55,983 nucleotides of DNA from positions 1 to 55,983 of the forward strand of contig NZ_SJZB01000031.1 of assembly GCF_004337445.1 (NCBI RefSeq). Reading direction: 5' to 3'. Positions within the stretch are counted from its first letter, which is position 1, and every line of letters begins with the position of its first letter. A program made the position numbers and the translations under genes. The notes beneath the pieces were generated by a model, which was not told the origin of the DNA, did no database searches, and was given only the letters and a program-made list of their open reading frames with translations. This document shows positions 1 to 14,329 of this stretch, in pieces. The DNA comes from Parasulfuritortus cantonensis (GTDB lineage Bacteria; Pseudomonadota; Gammaproteobacteria; Burkholderiales; Thiobacillaceae).

Positions 1-663
1 GGTATGCGGCTTGCCGTCCGCGCCGAGCGCGCGCACGGTGAGCTGGGTGATCTCGTAGTCGAAGTCGACGAAGCCCTCGACGATGACCCGGCCGCGGTTG
101 ACCCGGCCGGCTTCCTTGGCGTAGTCCCAGGCCGCCCGCAGCTCGTCGGCGCCGTCGACCTTGCTCTGGCCCTTGCCGGACGACGACATCACCGGCTTGA
201 CCAGGCAGGGGTAGCCGATGCCGGCATCGACCGCCCGCTTGAGTTGCTCGTAGGAGTCGGCAAAGGCGTACGGCGAAGTCGGCAGTTTGAGCACTTCCGC
301 GGCGAGCCGCCGGATGCCTTCGCGGTTCATGGTCAGGTTGACCGCGCGCGCAGTCGGGATGACCTTGCACAGGCCGTCCGCTTCCAGCTGCATCAACGTC
401 TCGGTGGCGATGGCCTCGATCTCGGGCACCACGAGGTGGGGCTTTTCCGAGTCGATCAGACGCGCCAGGACGTTGCCGTTGGTCATGTCGATGCACTGCG
501 TGGCATGCGCCACCTGATGCCCCGGGGCGCCTTCATAGCGATCGACGGCGGTCACTTCGACGCCCAGCCGCTGCAGGGCGATGATGACTTCCTTGCCCAG
601 TTCACCGGCCCCCAGCAACATCACCCGGGTCGCCGAGGCGGTCAACGGAGTCCCAATTTGCAT
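1..663 (-). CDS. purT: Formate-dependent phosphoribosylglycinamide formyltransferase PurT (N-terminal part, cut by window edge)
   Basis: PurT makes formyl-GAR from GAR, formate and ATP in purine synthesis, in the cytoplasm. The first 221 residues are visible; the 3' end lies outside the window. The reading starts [18 protein letters not shown], followed by the Rossmann-like GAGELGKE stretch, [22 protein letters not shown] and the ATP-grasp segment [13 protein letters not shown]. These match PurT closely and separate it from PurK. The start ATG at 663 has AGGAG about 10 bases upstream. It is transcribed away from the FecR-domain gene. A second purine gene, purL, lies at 17 kb in another unit. 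Confidence 0.93.
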   Translation of the reverse strand, partial: MQIGTPLTASATRVMLLGAGELGKEVIIALQRLGVEVTAVDRYEGAPGHQVAHATQCIDMTNGNVLARLIDSEKPHLVVPEIEAIATETLMQLEADGLCKVIPTARAVNLTMNREGIRRLAAEVLKLPTSPYAFADSYEQLKRAVDAGIGYPCLVKPVMSSSGKGQSKVDGADELRAAWDYAKEAGRVNRGRVIVEGFVDFDYEITQLTVRALGADGKPHT

Positions 664-687
664 TTACCACTCCTCTCGTTCGCGCAT

Positions 688-704
688 GCCACATAGAATG
701 TGGC
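688..704. promoter_or_regulatory. Perfect 7-bp inverted repeat in the purT / FecR-gene divergent region
   Basis: GCCACAT, loop AGA, ATGTGGC: a perfect inverted repeat 25 bases upstream of the purT start. On the minus strand it covers a possible -10 (TATGTG), 16 bases downstream of TTGTGT. It could be an operator or a leader hairpin; the regulator is unknown. Confidence 0.35.
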
Positions 705-766
705 CTACCGAACACAAGCATATCGGAATGACCGGGGTTCCGGCCATCCCCAGGAAGGATAGAACC

Positions 767-2590
767 ATGCGCCGCATGCTCCCTTTGGTCCTGCTACTGT
801 GCGCCCAGGCCGCGCCCGCCGAGGACTGGCTGTACCTGACCTATCCGGGCGACACGCCGCTCAAGATCGGCCGCGACTACCTGAACAAGCCGTCCGACTG
901 GGACAAGGTGCTCAAGCTCAACAAGGTCAAGAACGAGTACGTGCTGCCGGTCCACACGCGCATCCGCATTCCGGTCGAACTGCTCAAGGTGACGCCGGCC
1001 CCGGTCACCGTCAGCCACGTCGAGGGCAACGTCCGGGTCAAGCCGGACGGCGGCACCTTCCGGCCCCTGGCGGTGGGCGACAAGCTGACCGGCGGCGAAA
1101 CCGTGCTGACCGGGCCGCGCAGCTTCGCCGGCTTCGTCCTCGCCGACGGCAGCAAGCTGACCCAGCAGGCCTCCTCCAAGCTGAGCTTCGGCCGCCTCGC
1201 CGCCTACGGCAAGACGGGCATGGTCGCCACCGAGCTGGACCTGGAAAACGGCCGCATCGAGGCCGGCGCCAGCAAGCAGATCGGCCCCGCCGGCGGCTTC
1301 AAGGTCCGTACGCCGGTGGCGGTGGCCGGCCTGCGCGGAACCGCCTTCCGGCTCAACGTCAGCGACGACGGCAAGGTGCTGCGCAACGAGGTCCTCGAAG
1401 GCATCGTCGGCATCGACGCCCAGGACCGGGAGGTCCAGGTCAAGGCCGCCGAGGGCACGGTAACCGAGCAGGGCAAGGCGCCGGAAGCGCCGCGGCCACT
1501 GCTGCCGGCGCCCTCCGCCCAGGGCATCCCCACCCATCTGGTCGCCCTGCCCCTCAACTTCGCCTGGCCGGGCATGCCGGACGCCAAGGGCTGGCGTGCC
1601 CAGGTCGCCGCCGACCCCGGCTTCCAGAAGATACTGCTCGACAGCGAAGGCAGCCAGCCGAGCGCGCAATGGGAAGCGGCACCGCCTGACGGCCATTACT
1701 TCCTGCGCATCCGCGCCGTCGACACCGCCGGGCTGGAGGGTCTCAACACCGACCTGGCGTTCGATCTCGACGCCCGCCCGCTGCCGCCCCAGGCCCTCGC
1801 GCCCAAGGCCGACGAACGCAGCTACCAGGAACAGGTCACCTTTAGCTGGGCGGCCGCGCCGGAGGCCCAGGGCTACGTGCTGCAGATCGCCCCGAACGGC
1901 GATTTCGCCCCCGGCCAGACCGTCGAGCGGCGTCTGGAGGCCGTCCTCAGCGCCACCGAGAAGCTGGCGCCCGGGCAATACGAGTGGCGTCTCGCCAGCC
2001 TGGACGAAAGCGGCCAGGCGCACGGCTGGGGTGCCGCCCGCGGCGTCCGCGTGCAGCCGCTGCCGAACCCGCCCAAGGCGGACACCCGGACCGAGAACGG
2101 CCAGGCCGAGTTCGCTTGGTCGGCGGCCGGCGCGGCCGCCAGCTACGACGTCGAGATCGCCCGACGCGCCGACTTCGCCAGCCTCGAAGGCAAGCTGCAC
2201 GTGACCGAAACCAAGGCGGCCGCCAGCCTCAAACCGGGCCGCTACCACTGGCGCATCCGCGCCCTCGAGGCCGACGGCCAGGCCGGGCCCTGGAGCCGGC
2301 CGGCGGCACTGGTCATGCCCCCGGAAGCGCCCGGCGACATCCGGGTCAACGTCAGCATCGGCGTGCTCTCGATCACCTGGCAGGGCAACGCGCCGGCCTA
2401 CCGGCTGGAATTCGCGCGCGACGCCAACTTCGAGGTGCCGCTCTTCAACCACCGCGAGGAAGTCACCCACACCCGCCTGGCGACGCCGGAACCCGGGCAG
2501 TACTGGGTGCGCGTGATCGCCCTGAGCGAGACCGGCTCGCGCGGCGGCCAGAGCAAGCCGGTGAGCTTCACCATCGACCGCTGGCAGTGA
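767..2590 (+). CDS. Secreted FecR-domain protein with LysM-like N-terminus and FN3-like repeats
   Basis: A 607-residue protein. The start at 767 follows AGGAAGGA with good spacing and gives a signal peptide (MRRMLPLVLLLCAQAAPA, cleavage near residue 18). Residues about 20-75 read like a LysM-type tail (YPGDTPLKIGRDYLNK, then a series of K/N-rich turns and RIRIPVELL). A FecR domain follows at about 80-190 (VEGNVRVKPDGG, AVAGLRGTAFRLNV), with fibronectin-III-like repeats to the end, each carrying a W.AA..A..Y.v.ia core and a YxWRI strand. Family knowledge: such proteins sit in the periplasm or at the surface and often neighbour CHASE2 cyclases. Here a CHASE2 cyclase exists but 33 kb away. The exact role is unknown. 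A longer reading from 581 is open but lacks a ribosome site. Confidence 0.8.
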   Translation: MRRMLPLVLLLCAQAAPAEDWLYLTYPGDTPLKIGRDYLNKPSDWDKVLKLNKVKNEYVLPVHTRIRIPVELLKVTPAPVTVSHVEGNVRVKPDGGTFRPLAVGDKLTGGETVLTGPRSFAGFVLADGSKLTQQASSKLSFGRLAAYGKTGMVATELDLENGRIEAGASKQIGPAGGFKVRTPVAVAGLRGTAFRLNVSDDGKVLRNEVLEGIVGIDAQDREVQVKAAEGTVTEQGKAPEAPRPLLPAPSAQGIPTHLVALPLNFAWPGMPDAKGWRAQVAADPGFQKILLDSEGSQPSAQWEAAPPDGHYFLRIRAVDTAGLEGLNTDLAFDLDARPLPPQALAPKADERSYQEQVTFSWAAAPEAQGYVLQIAPNGDFAPGQTVERRLEAVLSATEKLAPGQYEWRLASLDESGQAHGWGAARGVRVQPLPNPPKADTRTENGQAEFAWSAAGAAASYDVEIARRADFASLEGKLHVTETKAAASLKPGRYHWRIRALEADGQAGPWSRPAALVMPPEAPGDIRVNVSIGVLSITWQGNAPAYRLEFARDANFEVPLFNHREEVTHTRLATPEPGQYWVRVIALSETGSRGGQSKPVSFTIDRWQ

Positions 2591-2637
2591 CCGGGCGCGG
2601 CGGCTCCGGCTGCCGCCCCGTCTAGGGCGCCTTCTCG

Positions 2638-3900
2638 TCAGTTGAGCTGGATGCGCACGCCGAACGGTACCGGCGCCTTGCCCTTGACCAGCCAGACCAC
2701 CGGGAAGCGCGGCTCGGCCGCCGGGAAGCGCCCCTCGGCATCGGTGAAATAGACCAGCAGGTCGGGGTCGAGGCGGTCGCGGTCGAGCCACTCGAAGACC
2801 GGCCGGAAGTCCGTGCCGCCCCCGCCCAGCAAGCCGTCCGGGAGGTTCATCGCCTCCCACATCGCATAGCGCCAGGGGCCGCCCTCGGCCAGCTTGTCGT
2901 CGCAGGCGTGCAGGACGACGTCGGCACGCACCTGGGCCTTGAGGGCGTCGATCTCGGCCAGGAACTCGCGCAATTCGTCGTCGCCGATCGAGCCGCTGGT
3001 GTCGAGCACCACGGCCACCTTGACGCTCTGGCTGTACAGGCGCGGCATCATGGCCTCGCCTTCGCGCCGCGAGGTGCGCTGGAAGCTGTAGTCGTCGCGC
3101 GCCGCATTCATCATGTAGCGCGCCAGCAGGGCGCGCCAGGGCAGCTTGGGGGCGAGCAGGTCATCGACCAGGCGCATCATCGAGCTGGACAGCTTGCCGG
3201 CCTGGCGGGCCGCGGTGGCCGCCGCCGCCAGGCGGCCCTGCCACTGTTCGTCGAGCTGGTCCAGGTCCATGGGCGGCTGGGGCGGCGCGTCCTGTTCCCC
3301 GGCCTCGGCCTGGCTCGCCTCGGACGCGTCGCCCTGCTCGCCGGCCCCGCCCTCCTCCTCGCCCTCGCCCTGGTCGCCGCCCTGGGAATCGTCGTCCCGG
3401 TCCTCGTCCTCGGGTTCGCCCTCGCCGCCCTGGCCGCTGCCGCTGTCGTCGAACAGGTGCTGGTCCATGGTCTGCTCGGGCGGATCCTCATGCAGGAGCG
3501 GGTAGATCTCCTCGGCCGACAGGCCGCGGTACTGGGCGTTCATGAGCGCCGCGTCGGGCGGCGGCATGCGCTCGTCGTCGAGGATCATGTTGACCGCGTA
3601 GTCGCAGGCCACGTCCCAGCGATGCTTCTGGCGATGGTTGCGGCGGTTGAAATGGGACAGGGCGCAGTGCATGGCCTCGTGGGCGAGGACGAACTGGGTC
3701 TGGTCCAGGGTCAGGCGGGCGATGTAGTCGGGGTTGAAGTAGAAGAAACGGGCATCGGTGGCCGTGGTCTCGCACCACTTCGGGTCGGCCGCCTTGAGCG
3801 GCAGGTGCATGACCAGGGAACCCAGGAAGGGCTTGTCCAGGATCAGCCGCGTGCGCGCCGCCGCGAGCTTGGTCTCGATGGCCTTGATGTCCTGCGCCAT
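2638..3900 (-). CDS. VWA-like / metallopeptidase-like protein (DUF2201 type, COG3864)
   Basis: A 420-residue cytoplasmic protein of the class that partners MoxR ATPases. The N-terminal part carries a zinc-protease-like HEAMH at residues 74-78, inside LAHEAMHCALSHFNRR. A very acidic, low-complexity linker of Asp/Glu/Gly/Gln spans about residues 150-206. The C-terminal part is a von Willebrand A-type domain whose metal site VVLDTSGS (Asp300) has the DxSxS pattern. The gene lies 7 bases downstream of the AAA ATPase gene and is surely co-transcribed with it. Family knowledge: MoxR-VWA pairs act as chaperones that insert metals or assemble complexes. The client here is unknown. Confidence 0.82.
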   Translation of the reverse strand: MAQDIKAIETKLAAARTRLILDKPFLGSLVMHLPLKAADPKWCETTATDARFFYFNPDYIARLTLDQTQFVLAHEAMHCALSHFNRRNHRQKHRWDVACDYAVNMILDDERMPPPDAALMNAQYRGLSAEEIYPLLHEDPPEQTMDQHLFDDSGSGQGGEGEPEDEDRDDDSQGGDQGEGEEEGGAGEQGDASEASQAEAGEQDAPPQPPMDLDQLDEQWQGRLAAAATAARQAGKLSSSMMRLVDDLLAPKLPWRALLARYMMNAARDDYSFQRTSRREGEAMMPRLYSQSVKVAVVLDTSGSIGDDELREFLAEIDALKAQVRADVVLHACDDKLAEGGPWRYAMWEAMNLPDGLLGGGGTDFRPVFEWLDRDRLDPDLLVYFTDAEGRFPAAEPRFPVVWLVKGKAPVPFGVRIQLN

Positions 3901-3907
3901 GGCGGGC

Positions 3908-4957
3908 TCAGATGGCCGGCTTGAAGTCGTACAGCATCAGCTCCGCCACGCTGTTGGCCCAGGCGACGAACTCGGGCACCCGGAAGAGCGGCTGGCCGAC
4001 GGCGCGGTGCAGGTCGGTGACCAGCATGACGCCCATCTCGCGCTGCGGGAAGGTCTTGGCGTACTTCAGCACGTTGCCCAGCTTGGCGGGATCGCCGGCC
4101 GACTCCTTGGCCCGCCGGACCAGGGCGGCGGCGACGCCGTACTGGAGGTCGATGCTCTTGGGCACGCCGACGTCCTGGCCGGCCAGGATGGCGTCGATGT
4201 CGGGCAGGTTCTCCAGGTTGTCGATGAAGGCCTTCAGCTCGACGCCGCAGGCCTGGCCGACGCAGGCCTGCAGGGCGTCGCCCAGGAGGTCGTGGCGGTC
4301 GGCGAACTTGTGCAGGGCACGGTGGGCGTATTCCCAGGAACGCGGGCTCGGGAAGGCCACCGGGTTGTGGGCGGCGTCGTAGTTGAACAGCATGTCCGGC
4401 CGAAAGCGCAGGAAGCCGAGGATGCGCTCGTCGATGCCGTGGTCGAGCGCCCAGCCGATCCAGTCGTCCAGGTTGGCCTCGACGTCGAAGTGGGTGAAGC
4501 GGTTCGCCAGGGGCGCCGGCATGGCGTAGGTGACGCCGCGGTCGCCCTGGCGGTTGCCGGCGGCGAAGATCGCCCAGCCGTCCGGGATGGTGTACTCGCC
4601 CAGGCGGCGGTCGAGGATGAGCTGGTAGGCGGCGGCCGACACCGTCGGCGGCGCGGCATTGATCTCGTCCAGGAACAGGATGCCCTGCTCGCCGTGGCGC
4701 CGGGCGTCCGGCAACATGGCCGGCACCGACCACTCGACGTTGTCGCCCTTGCGGAACGGGATGCCGCGCAGGTCGGTGGGCTCCATCTGGGACAGGCGGA
4801 TGTCGATCAGCGGCACGCCGTGCTTCTTGGCGATGCCGGCGATGATCTGCGACTTGCCGACGCCGGGCGGCCCCCAGAGCATGACGGGGGTGTGCTGACC
4901 GTCGGCGCAACTGGCGAATTCGCGGTCCAGGATGGTCTCGATATGCGATGGGCGCAT
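3908..4957 (-). CDS. MoxR-family AAA+ ATPase
   Basis: A 349-residue AAA+ ATPase. Walker A is GPPGVGKS at residues 29-36 and Walker B is ILFLDEIN at about 93-100. A sensor-type AAGNRQGD stretch follows, and the C-terminal lid contains QREMGVMLVTDLHRA. The start ATG at 4957 has GAGGA about 10 bases upstream. The gene lies directly before the VWA/metallopeptidase-like gene, the usual chaperone pair. The unknown gene at 5052-5927 and the receiver protein at 5924-6724 lie upstream on the same strand, so the pair may be under signalling control; that link is inference from gene order only. Confidence 0.88.
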   Translation of the reverse strand: MRPSHIETILDREFASCADGQHTPVMLWGPPGVGKSQIIAGIAKKHGVPLIDIRLSQMEPTDLRGIPFRKGDNVEWSVPAMLPDARRHGEQGILFLDEINAAPPTVSAAAYQLILDRRLGEYTIPDGWAIFAAGNRQGDRGVTYAMPAPLANRFTHFDVEANLDDWIGWALDHGIDERILGFLRFRPDMLFNYDAAHNPVAFPSPRSWEYAHRALHKFADRHDLLGDALQACVGQACGVELKAFIDNLENLPDIDAILAGQDVGVPKSIDLQYGVAAALVRRAKESAGDPAKLGNVLKYAKTFPQREMGVMLVTDLHRAVGQPLFRVPEFVAWANSVAELMLYDFKPAI

Positions 4958-5051
4958 GCTGTTCTATTCCTCGCGTTGTCCGGTGCCGCAGCGCGGCCTT
5001 GCAAACTGTGCCCCCGTCCAGACGGGGACGACGAAATCGATCTGCCCAGCC

Positions 5052-5927
5052 TCAGCCGAAGCCGTCTTCCTCGGCATTGGCGGCCTCCTGCAGGCGTGCC
5101 GCCACCAGGGCGGCGTTCAGGCCAGCCCGGTCGATCACCTTGGGCAACAGGCGGTACACCTGGGCCAGCCAGCGTGGCCGCCGCCAGGCGGCAAGCTCCA
5201 ACTCGGCCCGGGTAGCATCGGTCAAACCGGGCCAGCAAAGCAAGAAGGGCGACAGCCACGCATGATAATCGTGAATAGCCGACTTTTCCAGTCGACTATT
5301 CCAGGCGTCGGTCACCAGCAGCTCGGGAAACTCCGCGCCGCCCAGGTGCCGGCCCTGCCAGGCGGGCGCCAGGCGGTAGCCGGTCAGGCCTTCGCCGGCG
5401 CCGTCCGGGCGGCGCCGGAACCACTGCGCTCCGGCATAGGGTCGGGCCCGGCCGTTGACCTGGCGTTCCAGGAAGTCGCGATGGCGCGGCGCCCCGGCCC
5501 CGGCCGGCAACCGCTCCGCCAGGGCCGCGGAGTGGTAGCCGCGATAGGTGAGCGCGAACGGCAGCCAGGCCAGCTCAGCCAGGCCGTGGTGATGCCGGCT
5601 CGGCGCCTGGGCGTCGAGCAGCGCCAGGGGCCGGCCGGATTCCTTGTCGAGCAGCCAGAGTTCGACGCTGTCGATGAGCGGGAAGGGCAACGCCGGGCGG
5701 CCTTGCAGGGCGGCGAGCAGTTCGGGGTGGCGGGCGCCGACCCCGGCCACCAGGCCGCGGCCCTCGACCCAGACGCCGACCGGCCGTACCCAGCCCTGAC
5801 CGTCGTCGGCGCGCAAGTGCCAGGTCACCCCGTCCAAGCTGCGTGCCTCGCCGTCGCCGACCTCGACGTACTGGACCACACCACGGTAAGGGTTCAGGCG
5901 GCGCTGGGCGTAGTACCGGGCGCTCAC
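5052..5927 (-). CDS. Conserved-looking protein of unknown function
   Basis: I do not recognise this 291-residue protein. It has no signal peptide or membrane segment and is rich in Trp, Tyr, Leu and Arg. It opens MSARYYAQRRLNPYRGVVQY. Two phrases could be sites: DYHAWLSPFLLCWPGL in the C-terminal third and HHHGLAELAWLPF near the middle. Its start overlaps the stop of the upstream tandem-receiver gene by 4 bases (ATGA), so translation is probably coupled. The MoxR gene follows 94 bases downstream. Codon use matches the neighbours, so it is an ordinary chromosomal gene and not a recent import. Confidence 0.7.
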   Translation of the reverse strand: MSARYYAQRRLNPYRGVVQYVEVGDGEARSLDGVTWHLRADDGQGWVRPVGVWVEGRGLVAGVGARHPELLAALQGRPALPFPLIDSVELWLLDKESGRPLALLDAQAPSRHHHGLAELAWLPFALTYRGYHSAALAERLPAGAGAPRHRDFLERQVNGRARPYAGAQWFRRRPDGAGEGLTGYRLAPAWQGRHLGGAEFPELLVTDAWNSRLEKSAIHDYHAWLSPFLLCWPGLTDATRAELELAAWRRPRWLAQVYRLLPKVIDRAGLNAALVAARLQEAANAEEDGFG

Positions 5928-6724
5928 GTGGCCAGCAACTGGCGCAGCAGCGCCTTCACGGTGGCCGGCTCGAACGGCTTGTCACAGACGCCCACGACGC
6001 CGAGGTTGTGCACGGCCGCCAGGCGGCCCTGGTCGGTCTCGCTGGTGACCATCAGAATGGGTACCGATTTCTGCCAGCCGGCGCGGACGTACTCGATCAG
6101 CGCCTTGCCGTCCATCTCGGGCATGTTGTAGTCGGTCACCACCAGGTCGACCGCGTGCTCCGCCAGCAACGCCGCCGCCTCGGCCCCGCCTCCGGCCTCG
6201 ATGAAATGACGGGCGCCCAGGTTTTCCAGCACGTGCCGGATGTAGCGGCGTGCCATCGGGCTGTCGTCGACCACCAGGATGCGCAGCTCGTCGAGCGCCA
6301 GGCCGCCCGCTTCCAGGCTGTCGTCGGGATTCAGCCAGTCCAGCGTGGCCCGCAGGGCGGCCGCCAGCTTGTCGAGCCCGAACGGCTTCGGCAGGATGGC
6401 GCAGGCGCCCGACTGGCGTACCGGATCGAGCAGCTGCGGGCGCTCCTCGCTGGAGATCAGGATGAACGGCAGGTCGGCCAAACGCGGGTCGGCGCGCATC
6501 GCCAGGATCAGGTCGGTGCCGGTCATGTCGGGCAGGTACATGGAACTCAGCACCAGGTCGGGCGGCTCGGCCGCCATGGCCGCCAGGGCCTCCCGGCCGC
6601 TCTGGACGGTCGCCACGCCGGCGACGCCGAAGCCGTTCAGGTGGCCGGCGATGATCCTGGCCTGGATCGCCGAAGGCTCGACCAGCAACAGGGATAATTC
6701 GTGTACCGAGGTGGGCGCGTCCAT
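5924..6724 (-). CDS. Tandem receiver-domain response regulator, first domain lacking the phospho-Asp
   Basis: A 266-residue protein made only of two CheY-like receiver domains (about 9-130 and 146-265) with no output domain. The second is canonical: VVDD at 151-154, acceptor Asp198 in VVTDYNMPEMDG, Thr227 and Lys249 in CDKPF. In the first, the acceptor position is Ser61 (DLVLSSMYLPDM) and the acidic pair is reduced to EP, although Lys113 in LPKPF remains. It is therefore a pseudo-receiver followed by an active receiver. It overlaps the next gene by 4 bases. No cognate histidine kinase lies in the window. Confidence 0.85.
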   Translation of the reverse strand: MDAPTSVHELSLLLVEPSAIQARIIAGHLNGFGVAGVATVQSGREALAAMAAEPPDLVLSSMYLPDMTGTDLILAMRADPRLADLPFILISSEERPQLLDPVRQSGACAILPKPFGLDKLAAALRATLDWLNPDDSLEAGGLALDELRILVVDDSPMARRYIRHVLENLGARHFIEAGGGAEAAALLAEHAVDLVVTDYNMPEMDGKALIEYVRAGWQKSVPILMVTSETDQGRLAAVHNLGVVGVCDKPFEPATVKALLRQLLAT

Positions 6725-6802
6725 GCTCGCGGGCGGGTTGGAGGGTTCGAGGCGTTACCTGTGCTACCGTTCAACTGTAGCAACGAACCGGCCCGTACGC
6801 AC

Positions 6803-7645
6803 ATGCCCCAAGTCATCCGTCGCGAACACATCCGGACCTGGCTGCCGCCGCGCCCGCGCGATTGCCACAAGGGCGACTTCGGCGACGTCGGCATCCTGGG
6901 CGGCGCCCCGGGCATGGCCGGCGCCGCGCTCCTGGCCGGGCGCGCGGCCCTCTGGCTGGGTGCCGGGCGGGTCCACGTCGGCCTGCTCGACGAACGCCTG
7001 GCGGTCGATCCGCTGGTTCCCGAACTGATGCTGGCCGCGCCCGAGCGGCTGCTCCGCCTGGCCCTGCCGGCCTGCCTGGCGGTCGGCCCCGGCCTCGGCC
7101 AGGGCGAGGCCGCGCACGCGTGGCTGGAGGCCGCCGTGGCCAGCGACCTGCCGCTGCTCCTCGACGCCGATGCCCTCAACCTCGTAGCCGGCGACGCCGA
7201 ACTGGCCGGCCGCCTGCGCGGCCGCCCCGCGCAAACCCTGCTGACACCCCATCCCGGCGAGGCCGGGCGCCTGCTCGGCCTCGCCACGGCGGCCGTCCAG
7301 GGCGACCGTCCGGGCGCCCTCGCCGCCTTGGTCGACCGTTACGACACCGGCGTCCTGCTCAAGGGCGCGGACAGCCTGATCGGATTCCCGGACCGGGAAC
7401 CCTGGCGCAACGAGACCGGCAACCCGGGCATGGCGGCGCCCGGCATGGGCGACGTCCTGACCGGCATGATCGCCGCCCTGGTGGCCCAAGGCCTGGATAT
7501 GGAACGCGCCGCGGTGCTCGGCGCCCACCTGCACGGCGCCGCCGGCGACCGCGCCGTGGCCGACGGCCGCGGCCCGAACGGGCTCACGGCCGGCGAACTG
7601 GCGCGCACCGCGCGCACCGTGCTGAACGGCTGGCTTTACGGCTGA
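6803..7645 (+). CDS. nnrD: ADP-dependent NAD(P)H-hydrate dehydratase (carbohydrate-kinase-like fold)
   Basis: This enzyme repairs damaged, hydrated NADH and NADPH using ADP. The 280-residue reading carries the family signatures [19 protein letters not shown] near the N-terminus, [29 protein letters not shown] and the phosphate-binding [18 protein letters not shown]. The NnrE epimerase half found in many bifunctional proteins is absent. I chose ATG 6803; the frame is open back to 6701 but that would overlap the divergent receiver gene. The stop overlaps the convergent galU stop by 10 bases. Confidence 0.9.
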   Translation: MPQVIRREHIRTWLPPRPRDCHKGDFGDVGILGGAPGMAGAALLAGRAALWLGAGRVHVGLLDERLAVDPLVPELMLAAPERLLRLALPACLAVGPGLGQGEAAHAWLEAAVASDLPLLLDADALNLVAGDAELAGRLRGRPAQTLLTPHPGEAGRLLGLATAAVQGDRPGALAALVDRYDTGVLLKGADSLIGFPDREPWRNETGNPGMAAPGMGDVLTGMIAALVAQGLDMERAAVLGAHLHGAAGDRAVADGRGPNGLTAGELARTARTVLNGWLYG

Positions 7646-8529
7646 ACGAGCTTGCAGGGACCGCAGAAACGCTCGCGCAGGTAGGTGCTGAACTCGTCCG
7701 CCACCTCGGGGTGCTTCATGGCGTATTCGACCGTCGCCTGCAGATAGCCGAACTTGGAACCGCAGTCGTAGCGGGTGCCCTCGAAGGCGTAGGCGAGCAC
7801 CTGCTGCTCCTTGAGCAGGGACTGGATCGCATCGGTGAGCTGCAACTCGCCGCCGGCGCCGCGCTCGATCTGGCGCAGGTGCTGGAAGATGCGCGGAGTC
7901 AGGATGTAGCGACCGACCACGGCACGGTTGGAGGGCGCGTTCTCGGGCTTCGGCTTCTCGACGATCCGGGTCACCCGCGACAGGCGCTCGGACATCGGAT
8001 CGCTGGCGACGATGCCGTAGGAGCCGGTCTCGGACGGATCGACGGTCTGCACGCCGACGATGGAGCTCTGGTAGTAGTCGTACTGGTCGCACATCTGCTT
8101 GACGACGCCCGGCTCGGCGTCGATCAGGTCGTCGGCCAGGATGACCGCGAAGGGCTCGTCGTTCACGGCCGGCTCGGCGCACAGTACGGCGTGACCGAGG
8201 CCCAGGGCCTCGGCCTGGCGGATGTAGATGCAGTTGACGTAGCTGGGCAGCAGGTTGCGCAGCTCGGCGAGCGCCTGCAGCTTGCCGCGCGTCTCCAGCT
8301 CCACCTCCAGTTCGTAGGCCTTGTCGAAGTGATCCGAGATGGCCCGCTTGGTGCGGCCGATGATGAAGATCAGGTCGGTGATGCCGGCCGCCACCGCCTC
8401 CTCCGCCGCGTACTGGATCAGCGGCTTGTCGACGATGGGCAGCATCTCCTTGGGGGTGGCCTTGGTCGCGGGCAGAAAGCGGGTGCCCAAACCCGCGGCC
8501 GGGAATACGGCCTTGGTGACGCGTTTCAT
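7636..8529 (-). CDS. galU: UTP-glucose-1-phosphate uridylyltransferase
   Basis: GalU makes UDP-glucose from UTP and glucose-1-phosphate for polysaccharide and LPS synthesis. The start at 8529 ([20 protein letters not shown]) has GGAGG 6 bases upstream. A start 27 bases further up is open but has no such site. The nucleotide-binding loop [33 protein letters not shown] and the glucose-site segment [12 protein letters not shown] are intact. The 297-residue length is usual. The gene follows ligA by 75 bases and may be the last gene of the ftsB-zipA-ligA unit. Confidence 0.95.
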   Translation of the reverse strand: MKRVTKAVFPAAGLGTRFLPATKATPKEMLPIVDKPLIQYAAEEAVAAGITDLIFIIGRTKRAISDHFDKAYELEVELETRGKLQALAELRNLLPSYVNCIYIRQAEALGLGHAVLCAEPAVNDEPFAVILADDLIDAEPGVVKQMCDQYDYYQSSIVGVQTVDPSETGSYGIVASDPMSERLSRVTRIVEKPKPENAPSNRAVVGRYILTPRIFQHLRQIERGAGGELQLTDAIQSLLKEQQVLAYAFEGTRYDCGSKFGYLQATVEYAMKHPEVADEFSTYLRERFCGPCKLVQP

Positions 8530-8604
8530 TGCTGACCTCCACTGGCACCGGGCCAACGGCCGGCGGTGTGGCTGGAATGGAAAACTCCCTGTATGTATTT
8601 CAAG

Positions 8605-11848
<3,244 letters not shown>

Positions 11849-11852
<4 letters not shown>

Positions 11853-12157
11853 GGCTCCGTCTCCCGTGTCATTGGCGGATTGGCAGCGGGCTCCATGACC
11901 TGGAAGAAGATCTCGTCCTTCCTGATCATGCCCAATTCATAACGGGCCCGGGCCTCGATGGCGCCGTAGCCCGTCTTGAGGTCGTTGACCTCGGCGGCCA
12001 ACTGGGCATTGCGGGCGGCCAGGACCTGGTTGGCCGCCCGCTGCTCGGTGATCTGGCGTTGCAGATCCCAAACCTTCAGCCAGCTGCCCTTACCCAGCCA
12101 GAGCGGGTATTGCAGCAGTACGATCAATACGGCCAAAACCCAGTTCAGGCCCCGCAT
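11849..12157 (-). CDS. ftsB: Cell division protein FtsB
   Basis: A 102-residue single-pass inner-membrane protein of the FtsQLB complex that controls septal peptidoglycan synthesis. The membrane segment is [20 protein letters not shown] coiled coil follows ([20 protein letters not shown], then [10 protein letters not shown]), then the conserved [21 protein letters not shown]. The enolase gene lies 1 base upstream and zipA starts inside its stop. The eno-ftsB order is typical of Beta- and Gammaproteobacteria. Confidence 0.95.
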
Positions 12158-12158
12158 C

Positions 12159-13487
<1,329 letters not shown>

Positions 13488-14329
13488 TCACGGCCTGACG
13501 CTGTCTTCGACGAAGCCGCGCTGCTTCACCAACACATCAATCTCTTTCAAGGTCTCCAACAGCTCGCGCATGAGCCCGAGGGGCCAGGCGTTGGGGCCGT
13601 CCGACAGGGCCTTGGCCGGGTCCGGGTGGGTCTCCGCGAAGAGCCCGGCGACCCCGACCGCGACGGCGGCACGCGCCAGGACCGGCACGAACTCGCGCTG
13701 GCCGCCCGAGGCGGTACCCTGGCCACCCGGCTGCTGCACCGAATGGGTGGCGTCGAACACCACCGGGCAGCCGGTCTCGCGCATCACCGCGAGACCGCGC
13801 ATGTCCGATACCAGCGTGTTATAGCCGAAAGAGACGCCGCGTTCGCAGACCATGATGGTGTCGGCGCCGCCGTTGGCGGCTTTCGCCTTGTCGACCACGT
13901 TCTTCATGTCCCAGGGGGCGAGGAACTGGCCCTTCTTGATGTTGACCGGCTTGCCCGAGGTGGCGCAGGCATGGATGAAGTCGGTCTGCCGGCACAGGAA
14001 GGCCGGCGTCTGCAGGACGTCCACCACCGCCGCCACCGGGGCGATCTCGGCCTCGGTGTGGACGTCGGTGAGCACCGGCACGCCGATACGCGCCCTGACC
14101 TCGGCCAGGATGCGCAGGCCCTCGTCCAGGCCGAGACCGCGGAACGACTTGCCGGACGAGCGGTTGGCCTTGTCGAAGGAAGACTTGTAGATGAACGGTA
14201 CCGCCAGCTCGGCGCACAGTTCCTTCAACTGGCCGGCCGTATCCATGGCCAGTTGCTCGGACTCGATGACGCAGGGTCCGGCGATCAGGAACAACGGCCG
14301 GTCGAGGCCGACTTCAAAGCCGCACAGGT

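Noticed and set aside
794..2860. A 688-codon minus-strand reading opposite the FecR-domain gene
   Set aside because: No ribosome site or domain; composition is typical of a shadow.
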